Below, piece after piece: positions 44,443-52,461 of a DNA stretch of 64,000 nucleotides. Numbering within the stretch: the stretch's first letter is position 1; each line of letters opens with the position of its first letter. Under the pieces are notes generated by a model that was given only the letters and a program-made list of their open reading frames with translations, was not told where the DNA came from and searched no databases. This stretch comes from Haloplanus aerogenes (GTDB lineage: Archaea > Halobacteriota > Halobacteria > Halobacteriales > Haloferacaceae). A program made the position numbers and the translations under genes. Where the stretch lies: the NCBI RefSeq assembly GCF_003856835.1, contig NZ_CP034145.1, positions 1,674,001 to 1,738,000 of the forward strand. Reading direction: 5' to 3'.

Positions 44443-44925
44443 ATGCAGGTCGCCCTCGGTGGCACGTTCGACCCCGTTCACGATGGACACCGGGCGCTGT
44501 TCGAACGGGCGTTCGAACTCGGGGACGTCACCGTCGGCCTCACCAGCGACGAACTCGCTCCCGAGACGCGCCAGGTTCCCCGGCGTGTCCGTCCGTTCGA
44601 GGAACGGCGGGCCGCCCTCGAAGCCGAACTCGAACCGCTCGCGGCCGACGCCGGCCGCGAGTTCGAGGTGCGGAAACTCGAAGAACCGACCGGGATAGCG
44701 ACCGAACCCGGATTCGACGCCATCGTCGTCTCGCCCGAGACGCACGCCGGCGCCGAACGCATCAACGAGATTCGCGAGGAACGGGGGCTCGACCCGCTTC
44801 GAATCGAGGTTGTCGATCACGTCCCTGCCGAGGACGGCGAACGCATCTCCTCGACCCGGATCGTCCGCGGCGAAATCGACCGCCACGGCAACCTCACGCC
44901 GGAACGGACGCCCGAAACCGAGTAG
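44443..44925 (+). CDS. coaD: Phosphopantetheine adenylyltransferase (archaeal CoaD)
   Basis: Transfers AMP to 4'-phosphopantetheine in coenzyme A synthesis. 160 residues: nucleotidyltransferase motif ALGGTFDPVHDGHRALF, VSPETHAGAERINEIR and the ISSTRI motif. Leaderless start supported by TTTAAG centred 27 nt upstream (44413-44418). Confidence 0.92.
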   Translation: MQVALGGTFDPVHDGHRALFERAFELGDVTVGLTSDELAPETRQVPRRVRPFEERRAALEAELEPLAADAGREFEVRKLEEPTGIATEPGFDAIVVSPETHAGAERINEIREERGLDPLRIEVVDHVPAEDGERISSTRIVRGEIDRHGNLTPERTPETE

Positions 44926-45003
44926 TCGGGATGGTCGGCCGTCACGAGTGCTCCCGCCGGATCGTGAGGGCGGGAAGCGACCGGCAGGGACGACGAATCC
45001 CGA

Positions 45004-45312
45004 CTACCACTCAGGCGGCTGGAACCCCGACTCCTCCAGCAGCGCCTTCCAGCGCCCCTGCACGCTCAGTCGGGTCACGTCCATCGCCGTCGCGACCGAC
45101 CCCTGTGACCGTTCTTCGCCCGCGATCAGCGCCCCGGCGTAGAGACTCGCGGCGGCGACGGCGGGTTTCGAGCGCTCCTCGTCGGGCACGTTCGAGAGGA
45201 AGAGGTCGACGGCGTTCGAGCGTGCCTCGCTCCCCAGATCGAGGCCGTCGGCCGCGCGGGTCAGGCGGGCCACCCACTCTTCGTTGTCGACCCGGTCGCG
45301 TGCCCGATACAT
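45004..45312 (-). CDS. Truncated TFB-like protein with one cyclin repeat
   Basis: 102 residues. The part RSKPAVAAASLYAGALIAGEERSQGSVATAMDVTRLSVQGRWKALLEE matches the second cyclin repeat of TFB, including its HTH. The zinc ribbon, B-finger and first repeat are absent, so it cannot act as a complete initiation factor. It might bind BRE-type DNA or be a regulator; the small size is not obviously due to decay, since the frame is clean and starts properly. Confidence 0.72.
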   Translation of the reverse strand: MYRARDRVDNEEWVARLTRAADGLDLGSEARSNAVDLFLSNVPDEERSKPAVAAASLYAGALIAGEERSQGSVATAMDVTRLSVQGRWKALLEESGFQPPEW

Positions 45313-45391
45313 GGTCGACTCGACGGGGTCGAGGTATTTAAATCACCGTCGCCGGAGCGACAGCTACTTGACCGTCTCGGCAGCAACGTCG

Positions 45392-45472
45392 ATACGGATG
45401 GGTGTAACGATCATCGGTGATTCGCTACGGCGGTCCGGCGAATCACCCGCTCCGACTTACAGCCGTCCGTAG
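45392..45472 (+). repeat. 81-bp palindromic element, copy C (diverged)
   Basis: Starts ATACGGATGGGTGTAAC and ends near CCGTAG. Inner arms GGTGATTCGC / GCGAATCACC pair perfectly around a loop with the shared GGCGGTCCG. It lies between the promoter side of the TFB-like gene and tRNA-Leu. Outer arms changed together (GGGT opposite a complementary AGCC) compared with copies A and B. Confidence 0.7.
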
Positions 45473-45478
45473 TGTCGA

Positions 45479-45562
45479 GCGCGGGTAGCCAAGCCAGGAA
45501 AAGGCGCAGCGCTTAGGACGCTGTCCCGTAGGGGTCCGCCGGTTCAAATCCGGTCCCGCGCA
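45479..45562 (+). tRNA. tRNA-Leu (anticodon UAG)
   Basis: 84 nt class II tRNA. Acceptor GCGCGGG pairs with CCCGCGC at 45555-45561, discriminator A at 45562. Anticodon stem CAGCG/CGCTG encloses the loop CTTAGGA, so anticodon TAG. A variable arm TCCCGTAGGGG and the T arm CCGGTTCAAATCCGG follow. CCA is not encoded. No intron. Confidence 0.95.
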
Positions 45563-45674
45563 CTGACTGAGTTTTCGAGCGAAGCGAGAAAACGAAGGAG
45601 GGAGCAGGAGCGGATTTGAAGCAGACGAGACGAGCGAAGCGAGTCTCGGCCCGGTTCAAATCCGGTCCCGCGCA
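45539..45674 (+). repeat. Duplicated 3' end of tRNA-Leu (putative att direct repeats)
   Basis: The last 24 nt of the tRNA, 45539-45562 (starting CCGGTTCAAATCC, ending CCCGCGCA), recur without change at 45651-45674, offset 112 bp. A perfect duplication of a tRNA 3' end is the usual trace of integrase-mediated insertion. The segment between is too short for an element, so this is a remnant or an empty second site. Confidence 0.8.
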
Positions 45675-45984
45675 TAGCGAGACACGAACGGCGAGCAGAG
45701 CGAGCCGTGAGTGCGAGGAGAACGAACGTGAGAGGCGCATCGAGCTTTTGCGCTGCGGGCTGCCTCCGGTAGCCCTCGGCAAAAGCTCGACCATCGCCAG
45801 AACGCGGAGCGTTCTGGCTGTTCAGCCAGAAATCTTCGATTTCTGGCGACAAAAACACTCCGCGGTCGCTTCACTTCGTTCCGCTCACTCGTCGGCCCGA
45901 GCGCCGCAGGCGCTCGGTGAACGGCTTCGCTCGCGTTCTCCGAACCGCTCGCTTGTCGTTGCTCGTAGAGAGATTGGATTAGCG
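45563..45984. other. Non-coding tract of interlocking micro-hairpins downstream of tRNA-Leu
   Basis: No supportable gene. Perfect stems with short loops: GCCAGAACGC-GGA-GCGTTCTGGC (45796-45818), TCTGGCTG-TT-CAGCCAGA (45813-45830), GCCAGAAATC-TTC-GATTTCTGGC (45825-45847), CCGAGCGCC-GCA-GGCGCTCGG (45897-45917), CGAGCTTTTGC/GCAAAAGCTCG (45741-45789). Two further hairpins share the loop GAGCGAAGCGA: GTTTTC/GAAAAC (45571-45593) and CGAGAC/GTCTCG around 45628-45648. Confidence 0.75.
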
Positions 45985-46197
45985 TTACTCGCGTGCTGTA
46001 TCCACACCCAACACCCGATTCAACCCACAGAAACACGTGACAGCGTTGAACCCGAGTCCCAGCGCACCGACTCCTGCGAGCAGGCCGACCGTCCGATTCC
46101 CACCCCGAAGCGACCGAATCGCGACGATAGTGAGCACGACGGCCAATGCGGCACGGACGAGGCGGTCACGACCGCCGACGTTCGATTCGAATTCCAT
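45985..46197 (-). CDS. DUF2892-type small membrane protein
   Basis: 70 residues. NVGGRDRLVRAALAVVLTIVAIRSLRGGNRTVGLLAGVGALGLGFNAVTCFCGLNRVLGVDT has the NxGxxDRxxR start, two helices and the CxxC-like FCGL end of the YgaP-tail/DUF2892 family, often associated with rhodanese or sulfur metabolism in bacteria. Alone here. Confidence 0.78.
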   Translation of the reverse strand: MEFESNVGGRDRLVRAALAVVLTIVAIRSLRGGNRTVGLLAGVGALGLGFNAVTCFCGLNRVLGVDTARE

Positions 46198-46277
46198 ACG
46201 CCGTCATTGGCACCACACGCCGTTGTACGTTCCGCCCCCGCCGGAACCCTCAAAAGGAATCACGCCCCACGTCCGGT

Positions 46278-46838
46278 ATGCGTCTGTTTCGGTCGAGCGA
46301 ACTCCTCGGTATCGCCCGGGAGACGCTGGATTTCGTCCTCGAAGCCAGCGAGGAGACCCACCCCAACGAGTACATGGGCTTTCTCCGGGCGGAGGACGCG
46401 CGGAAACTCGGCCTCGACCGGAGCGGACAGGTCATCACGAACGTACTCGTGATTCCGGGCACCACCTCGAACCCGGTCAGCGCGACGGTGCGCTCGGAGA
46501 TGAAACCGAACGACGTGCAGTCGGTGGGCTCGGTTCACTCCCACCCGAACGGCGTCCTCCGGCCGAGCGACGCCGACCTCGCCACTTTCGGGCAGGGTGA
46601 GGTGCACATCATCGTGGGCGCGCCCTACGAGCGGGGTGACTGGCGAGCGTTCGACAATGGGGGCGAGCCGACGACCCTCGACGTGATCGACGTGGACCTC
46701 CCCGAGGAGCGCTTCTTCGATTTCACGCAGGCTGACATCGACGCCGAACTGCTGGAGGAGGGGCGGCGCGGCGGCGTGGTCGACCCGACGAACCACGACG
46801 ACGACGACAGCGGCGGCTTCCTCTCGTGGCTCCGGTGA
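46278..46838 (+). CDS. JAMM/MPN metalloprotease (possible desampylase)
   Basis: 186 residues. Catalytic Glu in NEYMGFL near 31, zinc motif SVHSHPNGVLRPSDAD near 84 (H-x-H-P...S-x2-D) complete. Archaeal JAMM proteases cleave ubiquitin-like SAMP from targets. The C-terminal tail is Asp-rich and ends GGFLSWLR. The next gene starts within its stop (GTGA), giving a coupled pair with a YgjP-like protein. Confidence 0.85.
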   Translation: MRLFRSSELLGIARETLDFVLEASEETHPNEYMGFLRAEDARKLGLDRSGQVITNVLVIPGTTSNPVSATVRSEMKPNDVQSVGSVHSHPNGVLRPSDADLATFGQGEVHIIVGAPYERGDWRAFDNGGEPTTLDVIDVDLPEERFFDFTQADIDAELLEEGRRGGVVDPTNHDDDDSGGFLSWLR

Positions 46839-47557
46839 GCGACGACGCAGCGGGGCAATCGCGGTATCACGTCGGGGTGACGGCCATCCCGTACACGGTC
46901 GACCGCGAGTCGGGACGGGAGACTATCGACCTCTCGCTGACCGGCGACGCGGAACTCGTGGTCCGGGCGCCGGTGGACGCGACGACGGCGGACGTGGCGG
47001 CGGCACTGGACGACCGGCGAGCGTGGCTGCTCGACTCGCTGTACGGCCGCGCGGACCCGGACCACGTCCGAGCGTTCACGAGCGGCGAGAGCCTCCTCTA
47101 CGGCGGCCGTCGTCGCCCGCTCCGCGTCGCGGAGAGTCCGATCGACGATCCATCGCTCCAGTTCGACGGGAGTCGGTTCGTGCTCCGGGTGCCCCGCGAC
47201 GGCGACGCGGGGTCGGCCGACCGACGCCGGGCCGTCGTCGACTGGTACCGGACCCGTGCGGCCGAGCTGCTCCCCGACTGTGCGCGGGGAGTCGCTGGCG
47301 ACCGACCAGTGCCGAGCCTCACCGTCGACGACGTGGGACGGCGCTGGGTACGGATCCACGGCGACCGTCTCCGTCTCCACTGGCGACTCGTCCTCGCACC
47401 ACGGCCGGTGGCGGCTTACACCGTCGCCCACGCGCTGGTCCGTCGTGACCACGACCCCGACGAACCGGCGTTCTGGACGGCCGTCGACGCGCTCGCTCCG
47501 AACGCCCGGGCGAGCGAGCGATGGCTCCGACTCAACGGGGCACGGCTGCACATCTGA
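46835..47557 (+). CDS. YgjP/DUF45-like metallopeptidase fold, active site degenerate
   Basis: 240 residues, GTG start overlapping the JAMM stop. The beta-rich N-terminus and the segment VGRRWVRIHGDRLRLHWRLVLAPRPVAAYTVAHALVRRDHDPDEPAFW follow the YgjP/WLM pattern, in which active members have WGSC, a HELxH motif, and NHSxxFW. Here WGSC is WVRI and HELAH is HALVR, so the catalytic Glu and second His are gone. The protein probably has a non-enzymatic role or binds a partner, perhaps the JAMM protease. Confidence 0.65.
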   Translation: MSDDAAGQSRYHVGVTAIPYTVDRESGRETIDLSLTGDAELVVRAPVDATTADVAAALDDRRAWLLDSLYGRADPDHVRAFTSGESLLYGGRRRPLRVAESPIDDPSLQFDGSRFVLRVPRDGDAGSADRRRAVVDWYRTRAAELLPDCARGVAGDRPVPSLTVDDVGRRWVRIHGDRLRLHWRLVLAPRPVAAYTVAHALVRRDHDPDEPAFWTAVDALAPNARASERWLRLNGARLHI

Positions 47558-47640
47558 TTCCTTGGGGCTGCTGTCCCTGTGTCCGGTGTACCACCATCCG
47601 TCCGGCGGCACATCTGGACTGACGTACTGCGATCCCTCTC

Positions 47641-47722
47641 ATACGGATTATTGTAACTGTTTATCGGTAGTTCGCCGAGGCGGTCCGGCGAACTACCGGT
47701 AATGACTTACAGTAAACCGTAT
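47641..47722 (-). repeat. 82-bp palindromic element, copy B
   Basis: Same length and termini as copy A: ATACGGATTATTGTAACT at one end, ACTTACAGTAAACCGTAT at the other. Inner arms GGTAGTTCGCC / GGCGAACTACC pair perfectly. Its last base on the + strand is the stop codon of the DUF502 gene, the same position relative to a TGA stop as in copy A. It sits between convergent genes. Confidence 0.85.
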
Positions 47723-48588
47723 CAGTCGGTGTCGTGGTTGCGATTTCGGCGGCCGTCTTCCACGTCGTCGTCCTGCTCGTCAGTTTGAGCTTTGGAGCGG
47801 GCGGCCGCCACCGTCTCGCGGGCCGTCTCCTCCAGTTCCTCGATGCCGACCATCACGTCCGCGGCGTCGAGGCGACGCTCGAACCGGTCGAGCATCCCCT
47901 CGGTGAACTCCTCGTCAGAACGCTGGCCGGTGGCGACGCCGCTGGTCACGATGGACTGGATGCCCTCCTCGACGGTCATGTCCACGTCGAAGACGTGTTT
48001 CTCGGCGACGTGGAGGACGTACCCGCCCATCACGGGGTTGGGTGCCATCGGGAGAAAGACCGTGATCATCTCCCCGTCCTCGTCGGTTGCGTCACGCACC
48101 ACGTCGGGCGTATCGGCGGTCAGGAAGGCGAAGGTGTACGAGCCCTGATCGGGGAACTCGACGAGTTTCACCTCCTGGAAGCTGTCGGTGTCGCTGTCGA
48201 GGAGGAGGCCGCTCATCTCGTCGATGCTCTGGTACAGCGAGCCCACACCGGGGATGCGCGAGACGAGCGTATCGAAGAAGGCGCCGAATCCCGAGCGATT
48301 CGGCCGTCGCTCGGTCCAGACGCCGATACAGAAAATCGCCGCAAGAAGCGCCAAGACGGTGATAAGCTTGAGGGCCATCTGGGAGACGGAGCGTAGCCCG
48401 GTCACCGACGTGAACAGGCCGACGACCGGGTTGAGTTGCTGGGAGATGAAGTCGATGACGGCCCCGAGGACGACGAGCGTGACGATGAGCGGCAGGGTCA
48501 CTGCGGCGCCGGTGACGAAGGCCTGCCGGGCGAACCCGCGCACGCCGTCGTACTCCTCGAAGGCGTCCATCTCGCTGGGGCGGGACAT
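47722..48588 (-). CDS. DUF502-family membrane protein
   Basis: 288 residues. Two hydrophobic helices at about 29-53 and 73-95, then the characteristic ISRIPGVGSLYQSIDE-like block (here VSRIPGVGSLYQSIDEMSGLL), VKLVEFPDQGSYTFAFLTAD and FLPMAPNPVMGGYVLHV typical of DUF502. The C-terminal 40 residues are charged and disordered. Found in bacteria, archaea and plants (the LIKE COV family); function unclear. Confidence 0.85.
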   Translation of the reverse strand: MSRPSEMDAFEEYDGVRGFARQAFVTGAAVTLPLIVTLVVLGAVIDFISQQLNPVVGLFTSVTGLRSVSQMALKLITVLALLAAIFCIGVWTERRPNRSGFGAFFDTLVSRIPGVGSLYQSIDEMSGLLLDSDTDSFQEVKLVEFPDQGSYTFAFLTADTPDVVRDATDEDGEMITVFLPMAPNPVMGGYVLHVAEKHVFDVDMTVEEGIQSIVTSGVATGQRSDEEFTEGMLDRFERRLDAADVMVGIEELEETARETVAAARSKAQTDEQDDDVEDGRRNRNHDTD

Positions 48589-48685
48589 ACGGTTACGTCG
48601 GCCGCGTCGGCGGAAAACGTTCTGGCGGGTGGGACGGCGCACACGGGCCACATCGCCTAAGTGGCTCACGAGTCACGCCTCGCCC

Positions 48686-48913
48686 ATGGACGAAGCACTC
48701 GAAGTCGTCGACGTACTCGCCGACTCGGGGCTCGAAGGGGCGATCACGTGGCTCCTTCGGCTGATCGGGCTCGTCGCGGTGCTCGCCGGACTCGGACTCT
48801 GGCTGCTCACCGACGCGGGCCTCCTCGTCCTCCCCGCCGTCCTGATCGTCGTGGGGCTCGTCTTGCTCGTCGCCCCGAGCATCCTGCTCGCCCTGTCCGA
48901 ACTCGCGGGGTAA
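48686..48913 (+). CDS. Two-helix small membrane protein
   Basis: 75 residues, two hydrophobic helices (ITWLLRLIGLVAVLAGLGLWLLT and LLVLPAVLIVVGLVLLVAPSILLAL) after an acidic N-terminus. Divergent from the DUF502 gene and 38 bp before the acyl-CoA ligase. Unknown. Confidence 0.6.
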   Translation: MDEALEVVDVLADSGLEGAITWLLRLIGLVAVLAGLGLWLLTDAGLLVLPAVLIVVGLVLLVAPSILLALSELAG

Positions 48914-48951
48914 TCGCGGGGCTTTATCGGCGTCCTGCCGTACGGTAGCGC

Positions 48952-50589
48952 ATGACGGGCCACGCACAGACGCTCCGGCCGTTTCTGTCGCGAGCGGCAC
49001 AGCTGTACCCGGACCGCGAACTCGTCGCTCGCACCGGCGACGGGACGGTCCGGTACACGTACGCGGACTACGCCGAGCGCGTGGGGCGGCTGGCGAGCGC
49101 CCTGCGGGCGGCGGACGTCGGTCGCGGCGACCGCGTCGCGACGGTCTGCTGGAACCACCACTACCACGCCGAGGCGTACTTCGCGGTACCGACTCTGGGC
49201 GCGCAGTTGCACACGATCAACCCGCTGTTGCCCGCGGACGACGTGCGCCACATCGTCGCGGAGGCCGCGGATCGCCTCCTGATCGTCGATGCGTCCCTCG
49301 CCGAGACGCTGGCCGCGGCGTACGACCCGGATGCGTTCGAGAGCGTCGAGCAGGTGGTGGTCGTCGGCGGGGAGACGCCGGACCTCCCCTTCGACGCCGT
49401 CGTCGACGCCGACGCCTTCGTCGCGGAGCACGACCCCGACCCCGACTATCCGGCTCTGGCCGGCGACGACCCCGCCGGCCTGTGTTACTCCTCGGGAACG
49501 ACGGGACGGCCGAAAGGCGTCCAGTACACCCAGCGGATGCTCTGGAGTCACACCATGGCGATTCTGACGCCAGCCGGCCTCGACATCGCGGATAGGGACG
49601 TGGTGATGCCGGTCGTTCCGATGTTCCACATCAACGCGTGGGGGCTCCCGTACGCGGCGACGGCGGCGGGCGCGAAACACGTTTACCCCGGTCCGTCGCC
49701 CGATCCGGCCGACCTCGTCGACCTGATCGAAGCCGAGGGCGTCACGCTCACCGCGGGCGTGCCGACCGTGTGGCTCGGTGTGCTGGAGTACCTGCAGGAC
49801 CACGACGCCGACCTCTCCACGCTCGAACGCATCGTCATCGGCGGCGCCGCCCCGCCGGAGCGCCTGATACGGGCGTTCGACGACCGGGGCGTCGAGGTGG
49901 TCCACGGGTGGGGCATGACCGAGACGGCGCCCGTCGGGGCGGTCTCACATCTCAAACCCGACTTGCGCGACGCCGACTACGAGACGCAGTTGAGTAAACG
50001 GACGAAACAGGGGTTGATCCTTCCCGGACTGGAGTTCCGGGTGGTCGACGATTCTGGCGAGTTGGTCCCCCACGACGGCGAGTCGATGGGCGAACTGCTG
50101 GTTCGCGGGCCGTGGGTCACCACCGCCTACTACGGCCGCGAGGACGACGAGGCGTTCGAGGGGTCGTGGCTCCGTACTGGCGACGTGGTCACCGTCGACG
50201 GCGACGGATACGTCGAACTCGTCGACCGCGCGGCCGACGTGATCAACTCCGGCGGCGAGTGGATCTCGTCGCAGGCGCTGGAGAACGCGATCATGGACCA
50301 CGGCGACGTGCGCGAGGCGGCCGTCGTCGGCGTGCCCCACGACCGCTGGGGTGAGCGACCGGTCGCCTACGTCGTCGCCGACGCCGACGACCGCGAGGCG
50401 CTGATAACCGACGCGTGCGCCCGGATTCGAGAGGCGTACCCCGACTGGTGGGTGCCGGATCGCTTCGAGTTCGTCGAGAGCGTTCCGAAAACGGCGACGG
50501 GGAAGTTCGACAAGGTGGATCTCCGAGACAGGTTCGAGGGCTCGCTCGACGAGACGGTGGACGCGACGCCGCCCGACGAGGCGGAGTAA
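48952..50589 (+). CDS. AMP-forming acyl-CoA synthetase (fatty-acid ligase type)
   Basis: 545 residues, ANL superfamily. P-loop YSSGTTGRPKGV near 180, HGWGMTET near 325, SWLRTGDV, the hinge INSGGEWISS and the catalytic Lys in PKTATGKFDK. The pattern PMFHINAWGLPY is shared with medium/long-chain fatty-acid ligases. Substrate uncertain. A short lipoprotein follows in the same direction. Confidence 0.88.
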   Translation: MTGHAQTLRPFLSRAAQLYPDRELVARTGDGTVRYTYADYAERVGRLASALRAADVGRGDRVATVCWNHHYHAEAYFAVPTLGAQLHTINPLLPADDVRHIVAEAADRLLIVDASLAETLAAAYDPDAFESVEQVVVVGGETPDLPFDAVVDADAFVAEHDPDPDYPALAGDDPAGLCYSSGTTGRPKGVQYTQRMLWSHTMAILTPAGLDIADRDVVMPVVPMFHINAWGLPYAATAAGAKHVYPGPSPDPADLVDLIEAEGVTLTAGVPTVWLGVLEYLQDHDADLSTLERIVIGGAAPPERLIRAFDDRGVEVVHGWGMTETAPVGAVSHLKPDLRDADYETQLSKRTKQGLILPGLEFRVVDDSGELVPHDGESMGELLVRGPWVTTAYYGREDDEAFEGSWLRTGDVVTVDGDGYVELVDRAADVINSGGEWISSQALENAIMDHGDVREAAVVGVPHDRWGERPVAYVVADADDREALITDACARIREAYPDWWVPDRFEFVESVPKTATGKFDKVDLRDRFEGSLDETVDATPPDEAE

Positions 50590-50630
50590 CGGGGAGAAAA
50601 CACTTACAGGCGGGCGACGCAGGGCCGCCC

Positions 50631-51134
50631 ATGCGGTCCCGGCTTGCCCTTCCCGCGATACTGGTCCTCGCGCTCGTGATGGCCGGCTGTACCGGCGCGC
50701 CGGCGGACGGATCGACGGCGACGGCGACGGCGACGACCGACACGCCGACCGCCACACCTCCTGACACATCCCCTCCGTCCGGCGACATCGACTTCCCCGA
50801 CGGCCCGAAAGAACGCCCCGACCGGCCGTCGACGCTGAACGAATCTGCCGTGCGCGAGTACGTCCGGACCTACGAGTACCGCTACGCCTACAACTCGCTG
50901 TGGATGAACGAGTACACCGACGTGACGCTGGACTGCCGCGTCGACGACGTGAGCCGACGCGAGTGGGGCTACGAGGCCGTCGTCACGTGTACGGGCTACT
51001 CGAACACGCGGGCGCCCGAGAACGCGACGGTGACGGCCGGCCCGCACGCCGACTGGTTCACGCAGTCGTTCCGCTACCGCGTGAGCGAGGAGGCGACCGA
51101 GCGGGTCAGGGTGGAGAACCGCGACCCAGTTTAG
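50631..51134 (+). CDS. Secreted lipoprotein, unknown
   Basis: 167 residues. Lipoprotein signal LALPAILVLALVMAGC (lipid Cys near 20), a Thr/Ala/Pro-rich spacer, then a domain with two Cys (DCRVDDVSRREWGYEAVVTCTGYSN) that could form a disulfide outside the cell, plus LNESAVREYVRTYEYRYAYN. This pattern is frequent in haloarchaeal surface lipoproteins. Its stop overlaps the convergent ADH by 4 bp. Confidence 0.65.
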   Translation: MRSRLALPAILVLALVMAGCTGAPADGSTATATATTDTPTATPPDTSPPSGDIDFPDGPKERPDRPSTLNESAVREYVRTYEYRYAYNSLWMNEYTDVTLDCRVDDVSRREWGYEAVVTCTGYSNTRAPENATVTAGPHADWFTQSFRYRVSEEATERVRVENRDPV

Positions 51135-52363
51135 GACCGACGCGGACTGTCCGGCGCGAGGGCGTCGTCGTAGATGGTGACGTAGAGGTCGGCAATCTCG
51201 TCGCGGGTCGGCTTCCGCGGGTTGTTGTCGGGCGACCCGGAGTCGATGGCGTCCTGTGTCATGTCGTCGACGACGGCGAGGTACTCGTCCCGCGAGGGCA
51301 CCTCGCCGAAGTCGTCGAGGTAGCCGGTGAGGTCAACGTCCCGACAGAGACGGAGGATGCCCTCGGCGGCGGCGTCGGCGGCCTCGCGGGTCGGCGTGTG
51401 GGCGTCCGCGACGCCGAGGATGCGCGCCACTTCGGCGTACTTCTCCGGCGCGGCCATCGACGAGAAGTCGACGACGTAGGGGAGGATGAGGCCGTTCGCC
51501 AGTCCGTGCGGGATGTGCAGTTGGGCACCGAGCGGGCGGGCGAGGCCGTGGACGAGGGCGACGGAGGCGTTGGTGAAGGCCTGTCCCGCCTGCAACTGCC
51601 CGACCATCATGTCGGCGCGGGCGTCGAGGTTGTCGCCGTTGGCCCACGCGACGGGGAGCGAGCGAGCGATGCGCTCCATCGCCTGTTCGGCGTAGCCGTC
51701 GGGGACGCTGTAGGATTTCACCGAGACGTACGCCTCGATGGCGTGGGTGAGCGCGTCGATGCCCGTGAAGGCGGTGTGGCTCTTGGGCAAGGAGACGGTC
51801 AGTTCGGGGTCCTCGATGGCCACGTCGGGAACGACGTTCGCGGAGACGATGAGGAACTTCGTCGACGTGGACTCGTCGCTGACGACGACGGATCGGGTGG
51901 CCTCGCTGCCCGTTCCGGCGGTCGTGTTGACGGCGATGAGCGGCGGTGTCGGGTTGGGAACTCCCTCGTAGCCCGCGCGGTCGACGCCGAAGTCACGGAT
52001 CGACCCCTCGTTGGTGGCGAGGATGCCGACGCCTTTCCCCGTGTCGATGGAGGACCCGCCGCCGAGCGTGACGATCATGTCGCAGTCGTGGCGCTCGTAG
52101 AGGTCGTGAGCGGTCTCGATGTTTTCGACGGTCGGATCGGGCCGCACGTCGGTGTAGACGGCGGCCTCGACGCCCGCGGCTTCGAGACGGTCGACGACGG
52201 CCTCGCCGTGGAACTCGAAGATCTGTTCGGTCGCGACGACCAGTGCCGTGTCCCCGTAGCGTGCGGCGTGGTCGCCGATCGTCTCTATCGCCCCGACGCC
52301 GAGTTCGATCCGGCCCGGCGAGACGACCGTCCGCGTCTCGCTCGACAGTACGGTGTCGTGCAT
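51131..52363 (-). CDS. Iron-containing alcohol dehydrogenase (group III)
   Basis: 410 residues. NAD loop LGGGSSIDTGKG near 100, NTTAGTGSEATR, metal ligands D/H in GIDALTHAIEAYV and the two later His in ALVHGLARPLGAQLHIPHG. All ligands present, so a functional metal-dependent ADH oxidising or reducing a primary alcohol/aldehyde is expected. The start at 52363 gives the usual length. Divergent from the flavin reductase-like gene. Confidence 0.9.
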   Translation of the reverse strand: MHDTVLSSETRTVVSPGRIELGVGAIETIGDHAARYGDTALVVATEQIFEFHGEAVVDRLEAAGVEAAVYTDVRPDPTVENIETAHDLYERHDCDMIVTLGGGSSIDTGKGVGILATNEGSIRDFGVDRAGYEGVPNPTPPLIAVNTTAGTGSEATRSVVVSDESTSTKFLIVSANVVPDVAIEDPELTVSLPKSHTAFTGIDALTHAIEAYVSVKSYSVPDGYAEQAMERIARSLPVAWANGDNLDARADMMVGQLQAGQAFTNASVALVHGLARPLGAQLHIPHGLANGLILPYVVDFSSMAAPEKYAEVARILGVADAHTPTREAADAAAEGILRLCRDVDLTGYLDDFGEVPSRDEYLAVVDDMTQDAIDSGSPDNNPRKPTRDEIADLYVTIYDDALAPDSPRRS

Positions 52364-52461
52364 ACCACCACTGAAATCGGACGTGTCGGTCTTATAATCT
52401 CGGTCGCGGTCGTGGATCGTGAGTCGTCGAAGGTTTATTCCTCCCGACCCTGAATCGACGT

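Noticed and set aside
45544-46452. Several overlapping ORFs on both strands in the region after tRNA-Leu
   Set aside because: They run through the tRNA, its duplicated end and the hairpin tract. Translations include pieces of tRNA sequence and no conserved motif.
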